Positions 24,807-34,781 of a stretch of 64,000 bases of DNA are shown piece after piece. Numbering within the stretch: position 1 is the stretch's first letter; every line of letters starts with the position of its first letter. The DNA comes from Arenibacter troitsensis (GTDB taxonomy: Bacteria; Bacteroidota; Bacteroidia; Flavobacteriales; Flavobacteriaceae). The stretch spans positions 124,001-188,000 of the forward strand of contig NZ_FXAO01000003.1 of the NCBI RefSeq assembly GCF_900177645.1, written 5' to 3'. The notes beneath the pieces are model-generated. The model saw only the letters and a program-made list of their open reading frames with translations, was not told the origin of the DNA and ran no database searches. A program made the position numbers and the translations under genes.

Positions 24807-26276
24807 TTACAAGCCTCTTATAAAACTACCGTATACATCTTTTATTTGGTAGCCTACGGTATACCGTTGTTTACTTAATTTTTTATGGGCAACAAGCCCC
24901 CATAATAGTAATTCTTTTAGAAAGTAGGTGTCTTCCTTGTTAATGTTGGGCTGGTATTTTGTAACCAATTGTTGAAGCGGAATAATGCTATCCAGCTTTT
25001 CCTTGTATTCCTCATCGGTGGCGTCATCCAACAAATCAAAGCCTTCCCCATCAAAAAACCAACTTATCAGTTCGTCATAAGGACCTTCGGCATCCTTGCG
25101 TTCCAATTTATCTATCTTCGGAAAATAAGTTAGGAATAGCGATTTTACGGCATCTTCGATCAATATTTCCGCAACACTACCAGAACCTTCCTGTTCCCCT
25201 TCATATACCAATTCAATCTTACCGATAATGGACGGAATCACCCCCATAAAATCGCTCAGTCTTATCATGGTAGTTTCTTGGCCATTCTTAAGTAGTCTTC
25301 GTTCGGCAGTACTCATTAAATTTTCGAAGGAAGTTATACTCATCCTAGCACTAATACCACTTTTGGCATCTACATATTCACTTTCCCTGGCTTCCCTGCT
25401 TATCTGTTCCAAAAGATCCCTGGCCAAATCCGGGACATAAACAAGGTCGGTTTGGCGTTTATCCAATTTGGATTCCTGTTCCGTAATTTTACGCGCGGTT
25501 TCAATGTCGTCTGGATAGTGTGTTAAAATCTGCGACCCTATCCTATCTTTTAACGGGGTTACTATACTACCCCTGTTGGTGTAATCTTCCGGATTTGCGG
25601 TAAATACAAACTGTAGGTCCAAAGGCAAGCGAAGCTTAAACCCCCTTATCTGAATGTCGCCCTCTTGTAGGATGTTAAAAAGGGAAACCTGTATTCTTGC
25701 CTGAAGATCCGGCAATTCATTGATAACAAAAATACAACGGTTGGCACGCGGGATCATTCCAAAATGTATAACCCTGTCATCGGCATAGGACAACTTTAGG
25801 TTGGCCGCTTTTATCGGGTCCACATCTCCAATTAAATCGGCCACGGTCACATCTGGTGTAGCCAATTTTTCATAAAATCGTTCACTTCTGTGCAGCCAGG
25901 AAATTGGTGTTAGGTCCCCGTGTTCCTTAATGGTCTCTATGGCAAAACGTGAGATTGGACTTAAAGGGTCGTCATTTATCTCCGAACCGGCGACTATGGG
26001 AATATACTCGTCCAATAAATTAACCATTAACCTGGCCAAACGAGTTTTAGCTTGCCCCCTAAGTCCCAATAGATTAATATTGTGCCTGGACAATATAGCT
26101 CTTTCCAGTTCTGGCACTACGGAATTTTCATAGCCCCAAACCCCTGGAAATGTAATTTCGTCCGATTTTATTTTGTCTATAAGATTTGCCCTTAACTCAT
26201 CCTTTATTTTTTTTGTTTTATATCCAGCCTTTTTAAGTTCTCCCAGATTGGTAATTTCCTTATGATTCAATTTCAT
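24807..26276 (-). CDS. MoxR/Mg-chelatase-like AAA+ ATPase
   Basis: 489 aa. Walker A GLRGQAKT at residues 71-78, Walker B-like CIFVINELPDLQARIQVSL, then FNILQEGDIQIRG and FVFTANPEDYTNRG (sensor 1). The following LKDRIGSQILTHYP is typical of the ChlI/MoxR clade. The upstream gene encodes a VWA protein with a MIDAS site, the usual partner. Such ATPase-VWA pairs act as chaperone-like machines that insert metals or activate client complexes. No cobalamin or chlorophyll genes are nearby, so it is unlikely to be a true magnesium chelatase. The client is unknown. Confidence 0.8.
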   Translation of the reverse strand: MKLNHKEITNLGELKKAGYKTKKIKDELRANLIDKIKSDEITFPGVWGYENSVVPELERAILSRHNINLLGLRGQAKTRLARLMVNLLDEYIPIVAGSEINDDPLSPISRFAIETIKEHGDLTPISWLHRSERFYEKLATPDVTVADLIGDVDPIKAANLKLSYADDRVIHFGMIPRANRCIFVINELPDLQARIQVSLFNILQEGDIQIRGFKLRLPLDLQFVFTANPEDYTNRGSIVTPLKDRIGSQILTHYPDDIETARKITEQESKLDKRQTDLVYVPDLARDLLEQISREARESEYVDAKSGISARMSITSFENLMSTAERRLLKNGQETTMIRLSDFMGVIPSIIGKIELVYEGEQEGSGSVAEILIEDAVKSLFLTYFPKIDKLERKDAEGPYDELISWFFDGEGFDLLDDATDEEYKEKLDSIIPLQQLVTKYQPNINKEDTYFLKELLLWGLVAHKKLSKQRYTVGYQIKDVYGSFIRGL

Positions 26277-26364
26277 CTGTAAATATTTATATTTTGGTCT
26301 CTGTCTTTAGCAGTCATTAAGGTTCGTTGCTTAATAGCTTTTTCTAATTTTTGTTTTTCTTCAA

Positions 26365-27507
26365 TTATCCCTTTAATCTTTTTCTCCTATTTTGTTCGTA
26401 GTCCTCAAAAATCATTTCACCAAGTCCTTTTAAACCGGTAAAGAAGGCTTTTCCCTTATTGGCTTCCGTAAAATGTCGTACAAACTGTGTTAAATAAGGA
26501 TCCTTGGCAATCATAAAGGTGGTTATGGGAATATGGAGCTTTCTCGCCTGTCTGGCCATGTTGTAACATTTCTCAACGATATAATCATCCAATCCCACGC
26601 TATTTTTATAATAGGTGCCATCAGCCAATCGAATACAGCTGGGTTTGCCATCGGTTATCATAAAAATCTGTTTGTTCGTATTTCGTTTTCTACGGAGCAT
26701 GTCCATTGCCAATTGCAATCCGGCAACGGTATTGGTATGATAGGGCCCTACTTTTAGATAAGGTAGATCCTTTATTGGAATGGGCCAAGCATCGTTGCCA
26801 AAAACCAAAATCTCCAAAGTGTCCTTCGGATAACGGGTGGTAATTAGTTCTGCCAAGGCCATAGCTACCTTTTTGGCCGGAGTTATGCGGTCCTCGCCAT
26901 ACAGTATCATACTATGGCTAATGTCGATCATCAGTACGGTACTCATTTGCGCTTTGAATTGGGTGTCCTCTACCACTAAATCTTCTTCACTTAAATGAAA
27001 ATTACCGATACCATGGTTTATCTGGGCATTTTTTAAACTCTCCGTCATGGAAATTCGCTCTAAACTGTCTCCAAATCTATATTCCCTGAATTCACCCATA
27101 TGTTCGTCCCCTCTACCTGATAGGCCGGTTTTATGATTGCCCGAACCACTGCGCTTGATCTTACCAAAAATTTGATTCAAGGCCGCTTGCCTAATGATCC
27201 GTTCCATTTTGGCCGTAATGGACAAATCTGCCTTTTGCCCTCCGGTACCATCGCCATCACCTTCTTTGGGTTCCTCCCTCAGAAATCCTTTGGCTTTAAG
27301 ATCTTCTATAAAATCATCAATGGTGTAATTCTCATCGGTAAGTTCATATTCCTTATCCAACTCCCTTAACCAATCCAACGCCTCATCCACATCTCCCGAA
27401 GTATGTGTAATCAGTTCCTTGAAAATATCAAACAGCTTTTCGAAAGGAGTTTGTTCGGGGGCTTCATAGTTTGAAAATCGAAACCCTTTTCTTTTATTAA
27501 TAGCCAT
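26365..27507 (-). CDS. VWA domain protein, partner of the MoxR-like ATPase
   Basis: 380 aa. The N-terminal 130 residues are acidic and charged, with a Gly-rich linker (EGDGDGTGGQK). The C-terminal von Willebrand A domain (about 190-375) has the MIDAS motif DISHSM, then AELITTRYPKDTLEILVFG and MITDGKPSCIRL. It is cytoplasmic, with no signal peptide. It is transcribed just before the AAA+ gene with an 88-nt gap. Metal-dependent protein binding by the VWA domain, driven by the ATPase, is the expected mechanism. Confidence 0.82.
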   Translation of the reverse strand: MAINKRKGFRFSNYEAPEQTPFEKLFDIFKELITHTSGDVDEALDWLRELDKEYELTDENYTIDDFIEDLKAKGFLREEPKEGDGDGTGGQKADLSITAKMERIIRQAALNQIFGKIKRSGSGNHKTGLSGRGDEHMGEFREYRFGDSLERISMTESLKNAQINHGIGNFHLSEEDLVVEDTQFKAQMSTVLMIDISHSMILYGEDRITPAKKVAMALAELITTRYPKDTLEILVFGNDAWPIPIKDLPYLKVGPYHTNTVAGLQLAMDMLRRKRNTNKQIFMITDGKPSCIRLADGTYYKNSVGLDDYIVEKCYNMARQARKLHIPITTFMIAKDPYLTQFVRHFTEANKGKAFFTGLKGLGEMIFEDYEQNRRKRLKG

Positions 27508-27584
27508 ACTATAAAATTACTTAATTTGGCCTAGACCATTTCCTTTTTTAAGAAAACTTAACGGTTTACCCATAATAGCACCGC

Positions 27585-28400
27585 TTGGATCTTATTAATA
27601 TTTCATATTACAAGGCATTCTTTAACACTCCTTCCCTTTGGACAGGAGAATTGGACGGTTTGAAGCAATTTGACTTTCCAGAAATATATTTTGAAAATTT
27701 GGCTATGGGGTCAATACCCTCCAATGTACGGCTGGGGCATAAAATAGAACACATTTTTTTAAAGCTGATCCAGCACTCAAGGCAATATAAGGTTATAGGG
27801 CATAACATTCCCATAAGGAAGGAAAAAGTAAGTTTAGGGGAAATAGATTTTTTGTTACAAGATATTGATAGTAAGCAATTTATACATATTGAATTAACGT
27901 ATAAGTTTTATGTAGTTCCTGAAGTGGGCACAAATATGCCACTCCATTTAATTGGGCCAAACCAACGCGATTCCTTTAAAGCCAAGAAAGAAAGGATTAT
28001 TAACCATCAGATTCCACTTTTGAAGACATCGGAAGCCACATCAGTGTTGCATAGACTACATATAAACCCTGAAGAATTAGTGCATAGGGTATGTTTTAAA
28101 TCCCAATTATTTATCCCCTTCTTGGTAAATAATTGGGATGTGGCCCCCTTTAACCCCAGTTGTATTAGTGGCAGGTGGGTTCCTTTCCACAAATTTAATT
28201 CCCTTGAGTTTTTTGAACACCGGTATTATTTACCAACCAAGCCAGAATGGCTTCTAAACCCTCATAATGAAGTTAATTGGCTGAGGCATAGTGACATATT
28301 GGATGTGGTTACAATACAATTGAAAAAGAGGAATTCTCCGTTAATATGGATGAAATCATCTGATTTTAATATGGTAAAACTTTTCGTTCTATGGTGGTAA
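27585..28400 (+). CDS. DUF1853 family protein (PD-(D/E)XK-like)
   Basis: 271 aa. DUF1853 features: SLWTGELDGLKQF at the N-terminus, then NVRLGHKIEHIFLKLI and VSLGEIDFLLQD followed by FIHIELTYKFYVV. The E-x11-15-D-ExxxK pattern (GHKIEH, GEIDFLL, IELTYKF) resembles the PD-(D/E)XK nuclease core. Nuclease activity is an inference; the family function is not established to my knowledge. It is monocistronic, divergent from the VWA gene by 77 nt. Confidence 0.75.
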   Translation: MDLINISYYKAFFNTPSLWTGELDGLKQFDFPEIYFENLAMGSIPSNVRLGHKIEHIFLKLIQHSRQYKVIGHNIPIRKEKVSLGEIDFLLQDIDSKQFIHIELTYKFYVVPEVGTNMPLHLIGPNQRDSFKAKKERIINHQIPLLKTSEATSVLHRLHINPEELVHRVCFKSQLFIPFLVNNWDVAPFNPSCISGRWVPFHKFNSLEFFEHRYYLPTKPEWLLNPHNEVNWLRHSDILDVVTIQLKKRNSPLIWMKSSDFNMVKLFVLWW

Positions 28401-28527
28401 ATCCATTTAAACTTTGGTAATTACGAGGTAGGCCGTTACCTATGTAAAAATAATAGAAATAAGATGGTCCGGCAATATCGGGTTTAAAGTATCGTTTTCT
28501 TTATTCAGATCTTAAAACCCCGGACCT

Positions 28528-28917
28528 ATGAAAAAAGTTTGCTTGTTGTTCTTTTCTTTGTTTATTTTTTCCGTTGCCCAGGCTAAGGATGATTGTGAAT
28601 TAATTTATTCTACCGCTTCCTATGCCCTTAACCATGCCAAAAGCGCATTGAAGGCGAACAACTTTGATCATCAGAAATACTATTCAGAAAAGGCCTTGGA
28701 GTCTTACGAAAAGCTATTTAAATTACTGGAAGGGAGTCAGTGTGAAGGCCTGTCCGAGAAAGTTCAGGATATTATAGCGGATGCCTTAAAAGCTGCGGAC
28801 CCTGCGGATTGGGATAGAGGACGTTATTACAGCAAAAAAGTATTCACAAGTACCCAAGATCTTATAAGCCTTATGGATAGTAGGACGGAAGTTGCTGGAG
28901 TTGACAGTACCGACTAG
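28528..28917 (+). CDS. Small secreted helical protein of unknown function
   Basis: 129 aa. A clear signal peptide (KKVCLLFFSLFIFSVAQA) is cleaved before KDDCE. The mature part is about 110 residues, helical, with two Cys (DDCELI, SQCEGL) that may form a disulfide in the periplasm. It contains two similar helices with YYSEKALESYEKLF and YYSKKVFTSTQDLI, which suggests an internal repeat. No family recognised. It is monocistronic. Confidence 0.6.
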   Translation: MKKVCLLFFSLFIFSVAQAKDDCELIYSTASYALNHAKSALKANNFDHQKYYSEKALESYEKLFKLLEGSQCEGLSEKVQDIIADALKAADPADWDRGRYYSKKVFTSTQDLISLMDSRTEVAGVDSTD

Positions 28918-28952
28918 CTCTTTGGGTATACTACCCCTCCCCTTATAAAGTA

Positions 28953-29010
28953 AAAGTCATTGCTTACTTGGACAACAAAACACTAAGTTGAACCGGTAAA
29001 CAATGACTTT
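28953..29010. terminator. Bidirectional hairpin between convergent genes
   Basis: AAAGTCATTGCTTAC and GTAAACAATGACTTT form a 15-bp stem with one imperfect pair around a loop of nearly 30 nt. It lies between the convergent 28528 gene and the GH109 gene. The long loop makes the efficiency uncertain. Confidence 0.55.
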
Positions 29011-29033
29011 CTATTTTTTATTCCGTAAGGCCT

Positions 29034-30446
29034 TTAAGCAACTATATCCAAAGGTGCAGTGGTTTTCCAATTGCCCCTAGTGAAATCAGGAAACTCTTGA
29101 GGCGCACCATTTTGGGCCACGGATGCTTCACTCAAAGTACCTACAGCACTCCAATAACACCCTTCATAAACGTTCTGATCCAGTGGTAGTCCATTGCGTA
29201 GACACTCGATGATTCTATACCTCATTATAAAATCCATTCCACCATGTCCGCCCATTTTGGTAGCCAATTCTCCCAAACGCACATATAATGGATGTTCGTA
29301 TTTTTCAAAAATTCTTTGCAATTGCTCGCCTTCTGCCCATTCGTGGTGGCTATCCGGTCCACCTTCCACTCCACCTTCCAAAGCAATTCTGGTCGGGAAA
29401 CCCGTCAAGGTACCTTTCGTTCCTTGAATAAGATTGTGCCTGCTATAAGGTCTGGGGCTCGTTTCATCCCACTGTACCATGATAGTTCTACCCAAGTTGG
29501 TTTTAACGATGGATGTATTTATATCCCCTCCTTTGAAGTCCAACTTATTCCATTTGTGATCTGCCGGAAAATTCTTGGCAGCGTAGAGATTTCTACCTTT
29601 ACCTGGTGAAGAGTAGGAGTTTAAGAATTTAAAATTATCTTCTCCCCTTGCTAAATTCATATATTGGGCAACGGGTCCCAATCCGTGCGTGGGGTAGAGA
29701 TTTCCATCGCGATTTGCATAATGATAGGTTCGCCAGGATCCGGTACCGCGTTCCACCTCATTCATTTGCGACCTTAGTTCGTGGATATAGGACGCTTCTC
29801 CGTGCAGCAACTCTCCTATAACACCTTTACGGCACATATTTAAATAGAGTAGTTCTTCCCTTCCGTAGTTAACGTTTTCCATCATCATACAGTGCTTTTG
29901 GGTTTTTTCCGAGGTATCCACTATATCCCACATCTCTTGAATGGTAAGGGCAAGCGGAACTTCCACAAAAACATGGGCCCCACTTTTCATAGCTTCAATG
30001 GCCATTGGCGCATGTAATTTCCATGGAGTACAAACAAAAACGGCATCTGGTTTCTCCTTTTTCAGCATCTTTTTCCAGTCGTTCTCCCCATCCGTGTACA
30101 ATTTTATCTTCTTGTGCCTCGTGCCACCGCCGTTCTCCCGGCATACCTTTTCCGATTTTTCGGCAAGATCCTGGTACAAATCACTGATAGCCACAACCTC
30201 TGTGCCTTCAATAGCTGCAATCTGATGTGCATGGCCAGACCCACGGGCACCAACGCCTATAAAAGCGCATTTTACGGTTTCCAATTTAGGAGCGGAAAAT
30301 CCACCCATATACTTGGCACCGGCCAAAGGTGCACCAAAATTATACGGGTTGTTGCCAGTGATTGGGTTGGACCACGCCGGGGTCATTGCCAACCCCATAC
30401 CAGCAATTGATGTTTTTCTCAGAAAATCTCTCCTATTTGATTTCAT
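29034..30446 (-). CDS. Gfo/Idh/MocA-fold protein, GH109-type glycosidase
   Basis: 470 aa. The N-terminal Tat signal has RRDFLRK. The NAD-binding Rossmann motif is FIGVGARGSGHA; then VFVCTPWKLHAPMAIEAMKSGAHVFVEVP is the usual MocA EKP-like region. GH109-like features are RTYHYANRDGNLYPTHGLGPVAQYMNLARGEDNF and the closing HGGMDF. GH109 enzymes use tightly bound NAD+ for a redox-assisted hydrolysis of alpha-N-acetylgalactosaminides. The substrate here is inferred from family. The Tat signal fits export of a folded NAD-bound enzyme. It is monocistronic, just upstream of hisIE but on the same strand with its own gap of 127 nt downstream of the start. Confidence 0.8.
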   Translation of the reverse strand: MKSNRRDFLRKTSIAGMGLAMTPAWSNPITGNNPYNFGAPLAGAKYMGGFSAPKLETVKCAFIGVGARGSGHAHQIAAIEGTEVVAISDLYQDLAEKSEKVCRENGGGTRHKKIKLYTDGENDWKKMLKKEKPDAVFVCTPWKLHAPMAIEAMKSGAHVFVEVPLALTIQEMWDIVDTSEKTQKHCMMMENVNYGREELLYLNMCRKGVIGELLHGEASYIHELRSQMNEVERGTGSWRTYHYANRDGNLYPTHGLGPVAQYMNLARGEDNFKFLNSYSSPGKGRNLYAAKNFPADHKWNKLDFKGGDINTSIVKTNLGRTIMVQWDETSPRPYSRHNLIQGTKGTLTGFPTRIALEGGVEGGPDSHHEWAEGEQLQRIFEKYEHPLYVRLGELATKMGGHGGMDFIMRYRIIECLRNGLPLDQNVYEGCYWSAVGTLSEASVAQNGAPQEFPDFTRGNWKTTAPLDIVA

Positions 30447-30573
30447 AGACTACGCTCTTGTTAATGTTATTTATTAAATGGTTGAAATTTTGAAGATAAG
30501 TTAATTTGTTTAACCAAAAAAAACCAATTTGAAAATTACACAAATTTCAAGTCTTATGAAATATATCCACAAA

Positions 30574-31194
30574 TCAATGCCTAGACTGCAAAACATTAAC
30601 GATGTCCTGTAGCTTGAAGCCTTTTGCCTGCAGCAATATCAAGTAATGGAACAAGAGATCGGCGCTTTCATCCTTAAACAACTGGTCGTTATCGTCTTTG
30701 GCCTCGATCACGACTTCAACGGCCTCTTCACCAACCTTCTGGGCAACTTTATTGATACCGCTCTTAAAAAGGGAGGAAACATAGCTTGGCTTTACACCTT
30801 CAGGAATCGCTACCTTGCCCTCGGCTTGTTCTTTTCTGTTTTGAATAATATTTTCCAGTTCTGAAATAAATCCGAATGACGTATTGTTTTCTTCGCCCCA
30901 GCAGGTACCGGTACCTTTGTGGCAAGTTGGCCCAACTGGATTTACCATGACAAGAAGGGTGTCATTATCACAATCCAGTTTAATATCCCTCAGGTTCAAA
31001 AAATTTCCGCTTTCTTCGCCTTTGGTCCAAAGTCTTTTTTTAGTGCGACTATAAAAGGTTACTTTACGGCTATCCACAGTTTTATTGTAGGCCTCTTGGT
31101 TCATATATCCGAGCATAAGTACATTTTTGGTAATTGCATCCTGTACTATGGCCGGTACCAGTCCATCGTTATTTTTGTTGAAGTCTATATTCAT
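30574..31194 (-). CDS. hisIE: Bifunctional phosphoribosyl-AMP cyclohydrolase/phosphoribosyl-ATP pyrophosphatase
   Basis: 206 aa from ATG 31194 (MNIDFNKN); ATG 31209 adds 5 residues and would leave only 7 nt to hisF. The N-terminal HisI domain has MLGYMNQEAY, FYSRTKKRLWTKGEESGN and the zinc Cys pair in GPTCHKGTGTCW. The C-terminal HisE domain has KVGEEAVEVVIEAK and ESADLLFHYLILL. It catalyses steps 2 and 3 of histidine synthesis. It is the last gene of the his operon. Confidence 0.94.
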   Translation of the reverse strand: MNIDFNKNNDGLVPAIVQDAITKNVLMLGYMNQEAYNKTVDSRKVTFYSRTKKRLWTKGEESGNFLNLRDIKLDCDNDTLLVMVNPVGPTCHKGTGTCWGEENNTSFGFISELENIIQNRKEQAEGKVAIPEGVKPSYVSSLFKSGINKVAQKVGEEAVEVVIEAKDDNDQLFKDESADLLFHYLILLQAKGFKLQDIVNVLQSRH

Positions 31195-31216
31195 GATTTT
31201 GGATTCCATATTTTTT

Positions 31217-31972
31217 TTATAATCTTACCGGTATATGATTTCTTTTTAACTCTTCCTTTAAGTCCTTTATTTCGATTTCCTTAAAGTGAAAAACGCTCGC
31301 TGCCAAAGCTGCGTCGGCTTTTCCTTCAATAAAGGTATCCGTGAAATGTTGCATATTTCCTGCGCCGCCCGATGCGATTATGGGTATATTCAATTCGGTG
31401 GATAATTTTGCCAGAGCTTCATTGGCAAATCCGTCCTTAGTACCATCGTGGTTCATGGAGGTAAACAGGATTTCTCCGGCCCCTCGTTCTTCCACTTCCT
31501 TTGCCCAGGTAAAGAGGTTTAAGGCTGTAGGCACCTTTCCTCCTACCAAGTGAACAATCCATTCCCCTTCTATTTGTTTGGCATCTATGGCTACAACAAT
31601 ACATTGAGAGCCAAATTTGGCAACCAGATCGTTGATCAATTGTGGATTTTTTACAGCAGATGAATTTATGGATACCTTATCAGCTCCGTTATGCAATAAT
31701 ATATCCACATCTTCCACGGAAGAAATACCACCTCCTACGGTAAACGGAATATTGACTTTTTCGGCAACACGTAGGACTAAATCTGCCAATGTTCTCCTTC
31801 TTTCCTCTGTAGCGGAAATATCTAAAAAAACAAGCTCGTCCGCTCCGGTTTTGGCATATATTTCGGCTAGTTCCACAGGGTCACCAGCATCTCGCAGATC
31901 TACAAAATTTATCCCCTTTACCGTTCTACCGTTTTTAATATCCAAACAAGGGATTATTCTCTTTGTTAACAT
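31217..31972 (-). CDS. hisF: Imidazole glycerol phosphate synthase, cyclase subunit
   Basis: 251 aa beta/alpha barrel. [16 protein letters not shown] holds the catalytic Asp11; the second catalytic Asp is in VVAIDAK; phosphate sites are in TVGGGISS and IASGGAGN. It accepts ammonia from HisH and makes imidazole glycerol phosphate and AICAR. It lies between hisA and hisIE, with a 95-nt gap to hisA that contains no recognised element. Confidence 0.95.
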   Translation of the reverse strand: MLTKRIIPCLDIKNGRTVKGINFVDLRDAGDPVELAEIYAKTGADELVFLDISATEERRRTLADLVLRVAEKVNIPFTVGGGISSVEDVDILLHNGADKVSINSSAVKNPQLINDLVAKFGSQCIVVAIDAKQIEGEWIVHLVGGKVPTALNLFTWAKEVEERGAGEILFTSMNHDGTKDGFANEALAKLSTELNIPIIASGGAGNMQHFTDTFIEGKADAALAASVFHFKEIEIKDLKEELKRNHIPVRL

Positions 31973-32067
31973 TAGGTACTTTTGTTTATTCTTTGGAGAT
32001 GAATCCAGTTTATATTCTTTTCCTCAATCACTGGCCTGTCGGCAGTAGTCTACAAAAACTTTATTGG

Positions 32068-32796
32068 TTAAATGTCAAGAATAAATTTTTCCAATTGTTT
32101 AAGACTAATTCTATTTTCATAAATGGCCTTTCCTATTATGGTTCCTTCACAGCCCAACTCGGCCAATTTTGGGAGTTCATCAAAAGTTGAAATACCTCCA
32201 CTGGCTATAAGCAATAGTTGAGGTCCACATTCCTCCAAAATCTTGCGGTACAAATCAAAAGAAGGACCTTCCAACATTCCATCTTTACTAATATCGGTAC
32301 AGATAACCCCCCTAATTCCCACTTCTTGATACCCCTGAATAAAGGGCACCAACTCTTCCTGGGATTCTTCCATCCACCCCGAAACGGCAACCATTTCATC
32401 CTTGGCATCCGCCCCTAGGATAATCTTCTCAGGACCGTATTTGTTGATCCAGGAGATAAAGGTTTCCCTGTCTTTTACGGCAATACTTCCCCCTGTAATT
32501 TGATTGGCTCCACTTTCAAACGCTATCCTTAAATCTTCATCGGTCTTTAGTCCGCCCCCGAAATCTATCTTTAAGTTGGTATTGGAGGCTATTTTTTCCA
32601 GCACTTTATGATTAACGATGTGTTTGGATTTGGCGCCGTCAAGATCTACCAAATGTAGGTATTCTATACCGTGGGCTTCAAACTCTTTTGCCACCTCCAA
32701 GGGACTCTCGTTATATATTTTCTTGGTATCATAGTCGCCCTTGGATAGTCTAACACATTTTCCTTCAATGATATCTATTGCCGGTATTATTCTCAT
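32068..32796 (-). CDS. hisA: ProFAR isomerase
   Basis: 242 aa beta/alpha barrel, related to His[17 protein letters not shown] holds the catalytic Asp8. Phosphate-binding loops are DFGGGLKTD and IASGGIST, and the second catalytic Asp is in [10 protein letters not shown]. It isomerises phosphoribosylformimino-AICAR phosphate. In the operon it follows hisH by 46 nt. Confidence 0.95.
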   Translation of the reverse strand: MRIIPAIDIIEGKCVRLSKGDYDTKKIYNESPLEVAKEFEAHGIEYLHLVDLDGAKSKHIVNHKVLEKIASNTNLKIDFGGGLKTDEDLRIAFESGANQITGGSIAVKDRETFISWINKYGPEKIILGADAKDEMVAVSGWMEESQEELVPFIQGYQEVGIRGVICTDISKDGMLEGPSFDLYRKILEECGPQLLLIASGGISTFDELPKLAELGCEGTIIGKAIYENRISLKQLEKFILDI

Positions 32797-32842
32797 TATT
32801 GTTTTTAATTAAATCCCGATTGGTATTTATTTATACGGGGGT

Positions 32843-33427
32843 CTATATAATTTCGATAAAATTTCTAAGAATCTGCTCCCCTACCTCACTGCTTTTTTCC
32901 GGGTGAAATTGGGTGCCATAGAAATTGTTCTTTTTTAAAGCGGCACTATATTCCAAACCATATTCCGCTTCGGCTATGGTTTCCTCACATAAGGGGGCAT
33001 AAAAACTGTGAACCAGATAAATATGCTCTTTTTCTTTGACGTTCTTGAATAAATCGGACTTTAAATTGGTAATTTGATTCCATCCAATTTGTGGAACTTT
33101 TACATCTTTGGAAAATTTGACCACATCCACATCAAAAATTCCAAGGCCCTGTGTATTTCCTTCTTCGGAGGAATGACACATTAATTGCATTCCCAGGCAT
33201 ATTCCCAATACGGGCTGTTTTAATGTGGGTATTATTTTATCCAATTTACTTTCGCGTAATTTTTTCATGGCACTGCTGGCTTCCCCCACACCCGGAAAAA
33301 TAACTTTATCCGCTGCCATGATCTCTTCGGCATCCTTGCTCAATACAGCTTCATAGCCCAAGCGCTGAAATGCAAATTTAATACTCTGTATATTTCCCGC
33401 TCCGTAATCTATAATTACTATTTTCAT
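32843..33427 (-). CDS. hisH: Imidazole glycerol phosphate synthase, glutaminase subunit
   Basis: 194 aa class I glutamine amidotransferase. IDYGAGNIQS at the start, FPGVGEA, nucleophile Cys in LGICLGMQLM, and the catalytic His/Glu in TQFHPEKS. It supplies ammonia to HisF. A 171-nt gap with hairpin-forming sequence separates it from hisB. Confidence 0.95.
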   Translation of the reverse strand: MKIVIIDYGAGNIQSIKFAFQRLGYEAVLSKDAEEIMAADKVIFPGVGEASSAMKKLRESKLDKIIPTLKQPVLGICLGMQLMCHSSEEGNTQGLGIFDVDVVKFSKDVKVPQIGWNQITNLKSDLFKNVKEKEHIYLVHSFYAPLCEETIAEAEYGLEYSAALKKNNFYGTQFHPEKSSEVGEQILRNFIEII

Positions 33428-33439
33428 CTTCTTTATCCT

Positions 33440-33598
33440 TCGGACATTTATTTAACCCACTAAATGGGATTTGAATCCTTCTATGCTTACTTGCCCGTTC
33501 CGTTGAGGCGGGCGCTGAAATATTTACATTTCTTTCCTTACAATACCCCATGGGCCTGCCTTTGTCGACAATTAGGCTTGACCTGAGGCAATCCACTA
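33440..33598. repeat. Hairpin-rich spacer inside the his operon
   Basis: The hisB-hisH spacer is longer than the other operon gaps. It contains GCCCG/CGGGC (33493-33513, 11-nt loop), and GGGCCTGCC with AGGCTTGACCTGAGGC further on. Its GC content is higher than its surroundings. It may be a remnant of a dispersed intergenic repeat or an RNA processing site. An ORF that runs through it overlaps hisH and is not supported. Confidence 0.35.
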
Positions 33599-34777
33599 TT
33601 ACAATACCCCTTTGGTACTTGGTAGTACCATTTTTTCTACATCGCGTTTCACAGCCATCTTAATGGCCTTGGCAAACGCCTTAAATATGGCCTCTATCTT
33701 ATGGTGCTCGTTCGTACCTTCTGCCTTGATATTTAGGTTGGCCTTTGCCCCATCGGTAAACGATTTGAAGAAATGATAAAACATTTCGGTAGGCATTTTA
33801 CCGATCATTTCCCTTTTAAATTCTGTTTCCCATACCAACCAGTTTCGTCCACCGAAATCTATGGCGGCCTGTGCCAAACAGTCGTCCATAGGCAAACAGA
33901 AACCATATCGTTCTATACCCAATTTATTGCCCAAGGCTTTGTGGAATACCTCTCCCAGCGCAATGGCAGTATCTTCAATGGTATGGTGCTCATCTACCTC
34001 TAAATCCCCCTTAACCTTTATTTCCAGATCCATTTGTCCATGACGCGCCAATTGGTCCAGCATATGATCAAAAAAGTCTAATCCCGTGCTGATATCACTT
34101 TTGCCCGTACCGTCTAGGTTAAGTCTTATAAAAATATCGGTTTCATTGGTTTTGCGAGTTATTTCAGATACCCGGTCTTTCAGCTTTAAAAATTCGTAAA
34201 TTTTCTCCCAGTCATTGCTTTCCAGAGCTATGTAAATATCCAATTCCTCCCTCTTAACAGATATTTCCCCAGTGCCCAAATTGGTATTGTCATTTATAAA
34301 AATGCCTTTGGCCCCTAAATTCTTGGCAAGCTCCACATCGGTCAGGCGATCCCCTATTACAAAGGAATTGGCCAGATCGTATTCTTCTGAAAAATACTCC
34401 GTAAGCAATCCTGTTCCCGGTTTTCTGGTATTGGCATTTTCGTGGGGGAATGTCCTGTCCAGAAATACCTTGTCAAAAACTACCCCCTCATTTTCGAAGG
34501 ATTTCAATATAAAATTATGTACGGGCCAAAAAGTGTCCTCTGGAAAAATATCGGTCCCCAATCCATCTTGATTGGTAATCATCACCAATTCAAAATCCAG
34601 TTCCTTGGCTATTTTACCCAAAAAGGTAAAAGCCTTGGGATAGAACACCATTTTTTCAAAAGAATCTATTTGTTCATCCACGGTTTCCTTGATAATGGTG
34701 CCGTCCCTATCTATAAAGAGCACTTTTTTCGCCTTTTGCTTCCCTTGTAAAGAATTTGTATTTGTATCCGGACTCAT
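33599..34777 (-). CDS. hisB: Bifunctional histidinol-phosphatase/imidazole glycerol phosphate dehydratase
   Basis: 392 aa. The N-terminal HAD phosphatase domain (about 18-170) has [13 protein letters not shown], with nucleophile and acid Asp, and [14 protein letters not shown]. The C-terminal dehydratase domain (about 195-392) has [29 protein letters not shown] and [15 protein letters not shown], which hold the manganese ligands. It carries out steps 6 and 8 of the pathway. hisC ends 4 nt upstream. Confidence 0.95.
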   Translation of the reverse strand: MSPDTNTNSLQGKQKAKKVLFIDRDGTIIKETVDEQIDSFEKMVFYPKAFTFLGKIAKELDFELVMITNQDGLGTDIFPEDTFWPVHNFILKSFENEGVVFDKVFLDRTFPHENANTRKPGTGLLTEYFSEEYDLANSFVIGDRLTDVELAKNLGAKGIFINDNTNLGTGEISVKREELDIYIALESNDWEKIYEFLKLKDRVSEITRKTNETDIFIRLNLDGTGKSDISTGLDFFDHMLDQLARHGQMDLEIKVKGDLEVDEHHTIEDTAIALGEVFHKALGNKLGIERYGFCLPMDDCLAQAAIDFGGRNWLVWETEFKREMIGKMPTEMFYHFFKSFTDGAKANLNIKAEGTNEHHKIEAIFKAFAKAIKMAVKRDVEKMVLPSTKGVL

Positions 34778-34781
34778 AGTA

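Noticed and set aside
24807-27507. Magnesium chelatase for tetrapyrrole synthesis
   Set aside because: The ATPase-VWA pair resembles ChlI/ChlD, but no large H subunit or cobalamin/chlorophyll genes are nearby. A MoxR-type chaperone role is more likely.
33378-33596. 72-codon ORF in the hisB-hisH spacer
   Set aside because: It overlaps the start of hisH on the same strand in another frame and its composition is not protein-like; the spacer is better read as hairpin-rich non-coding sequence.
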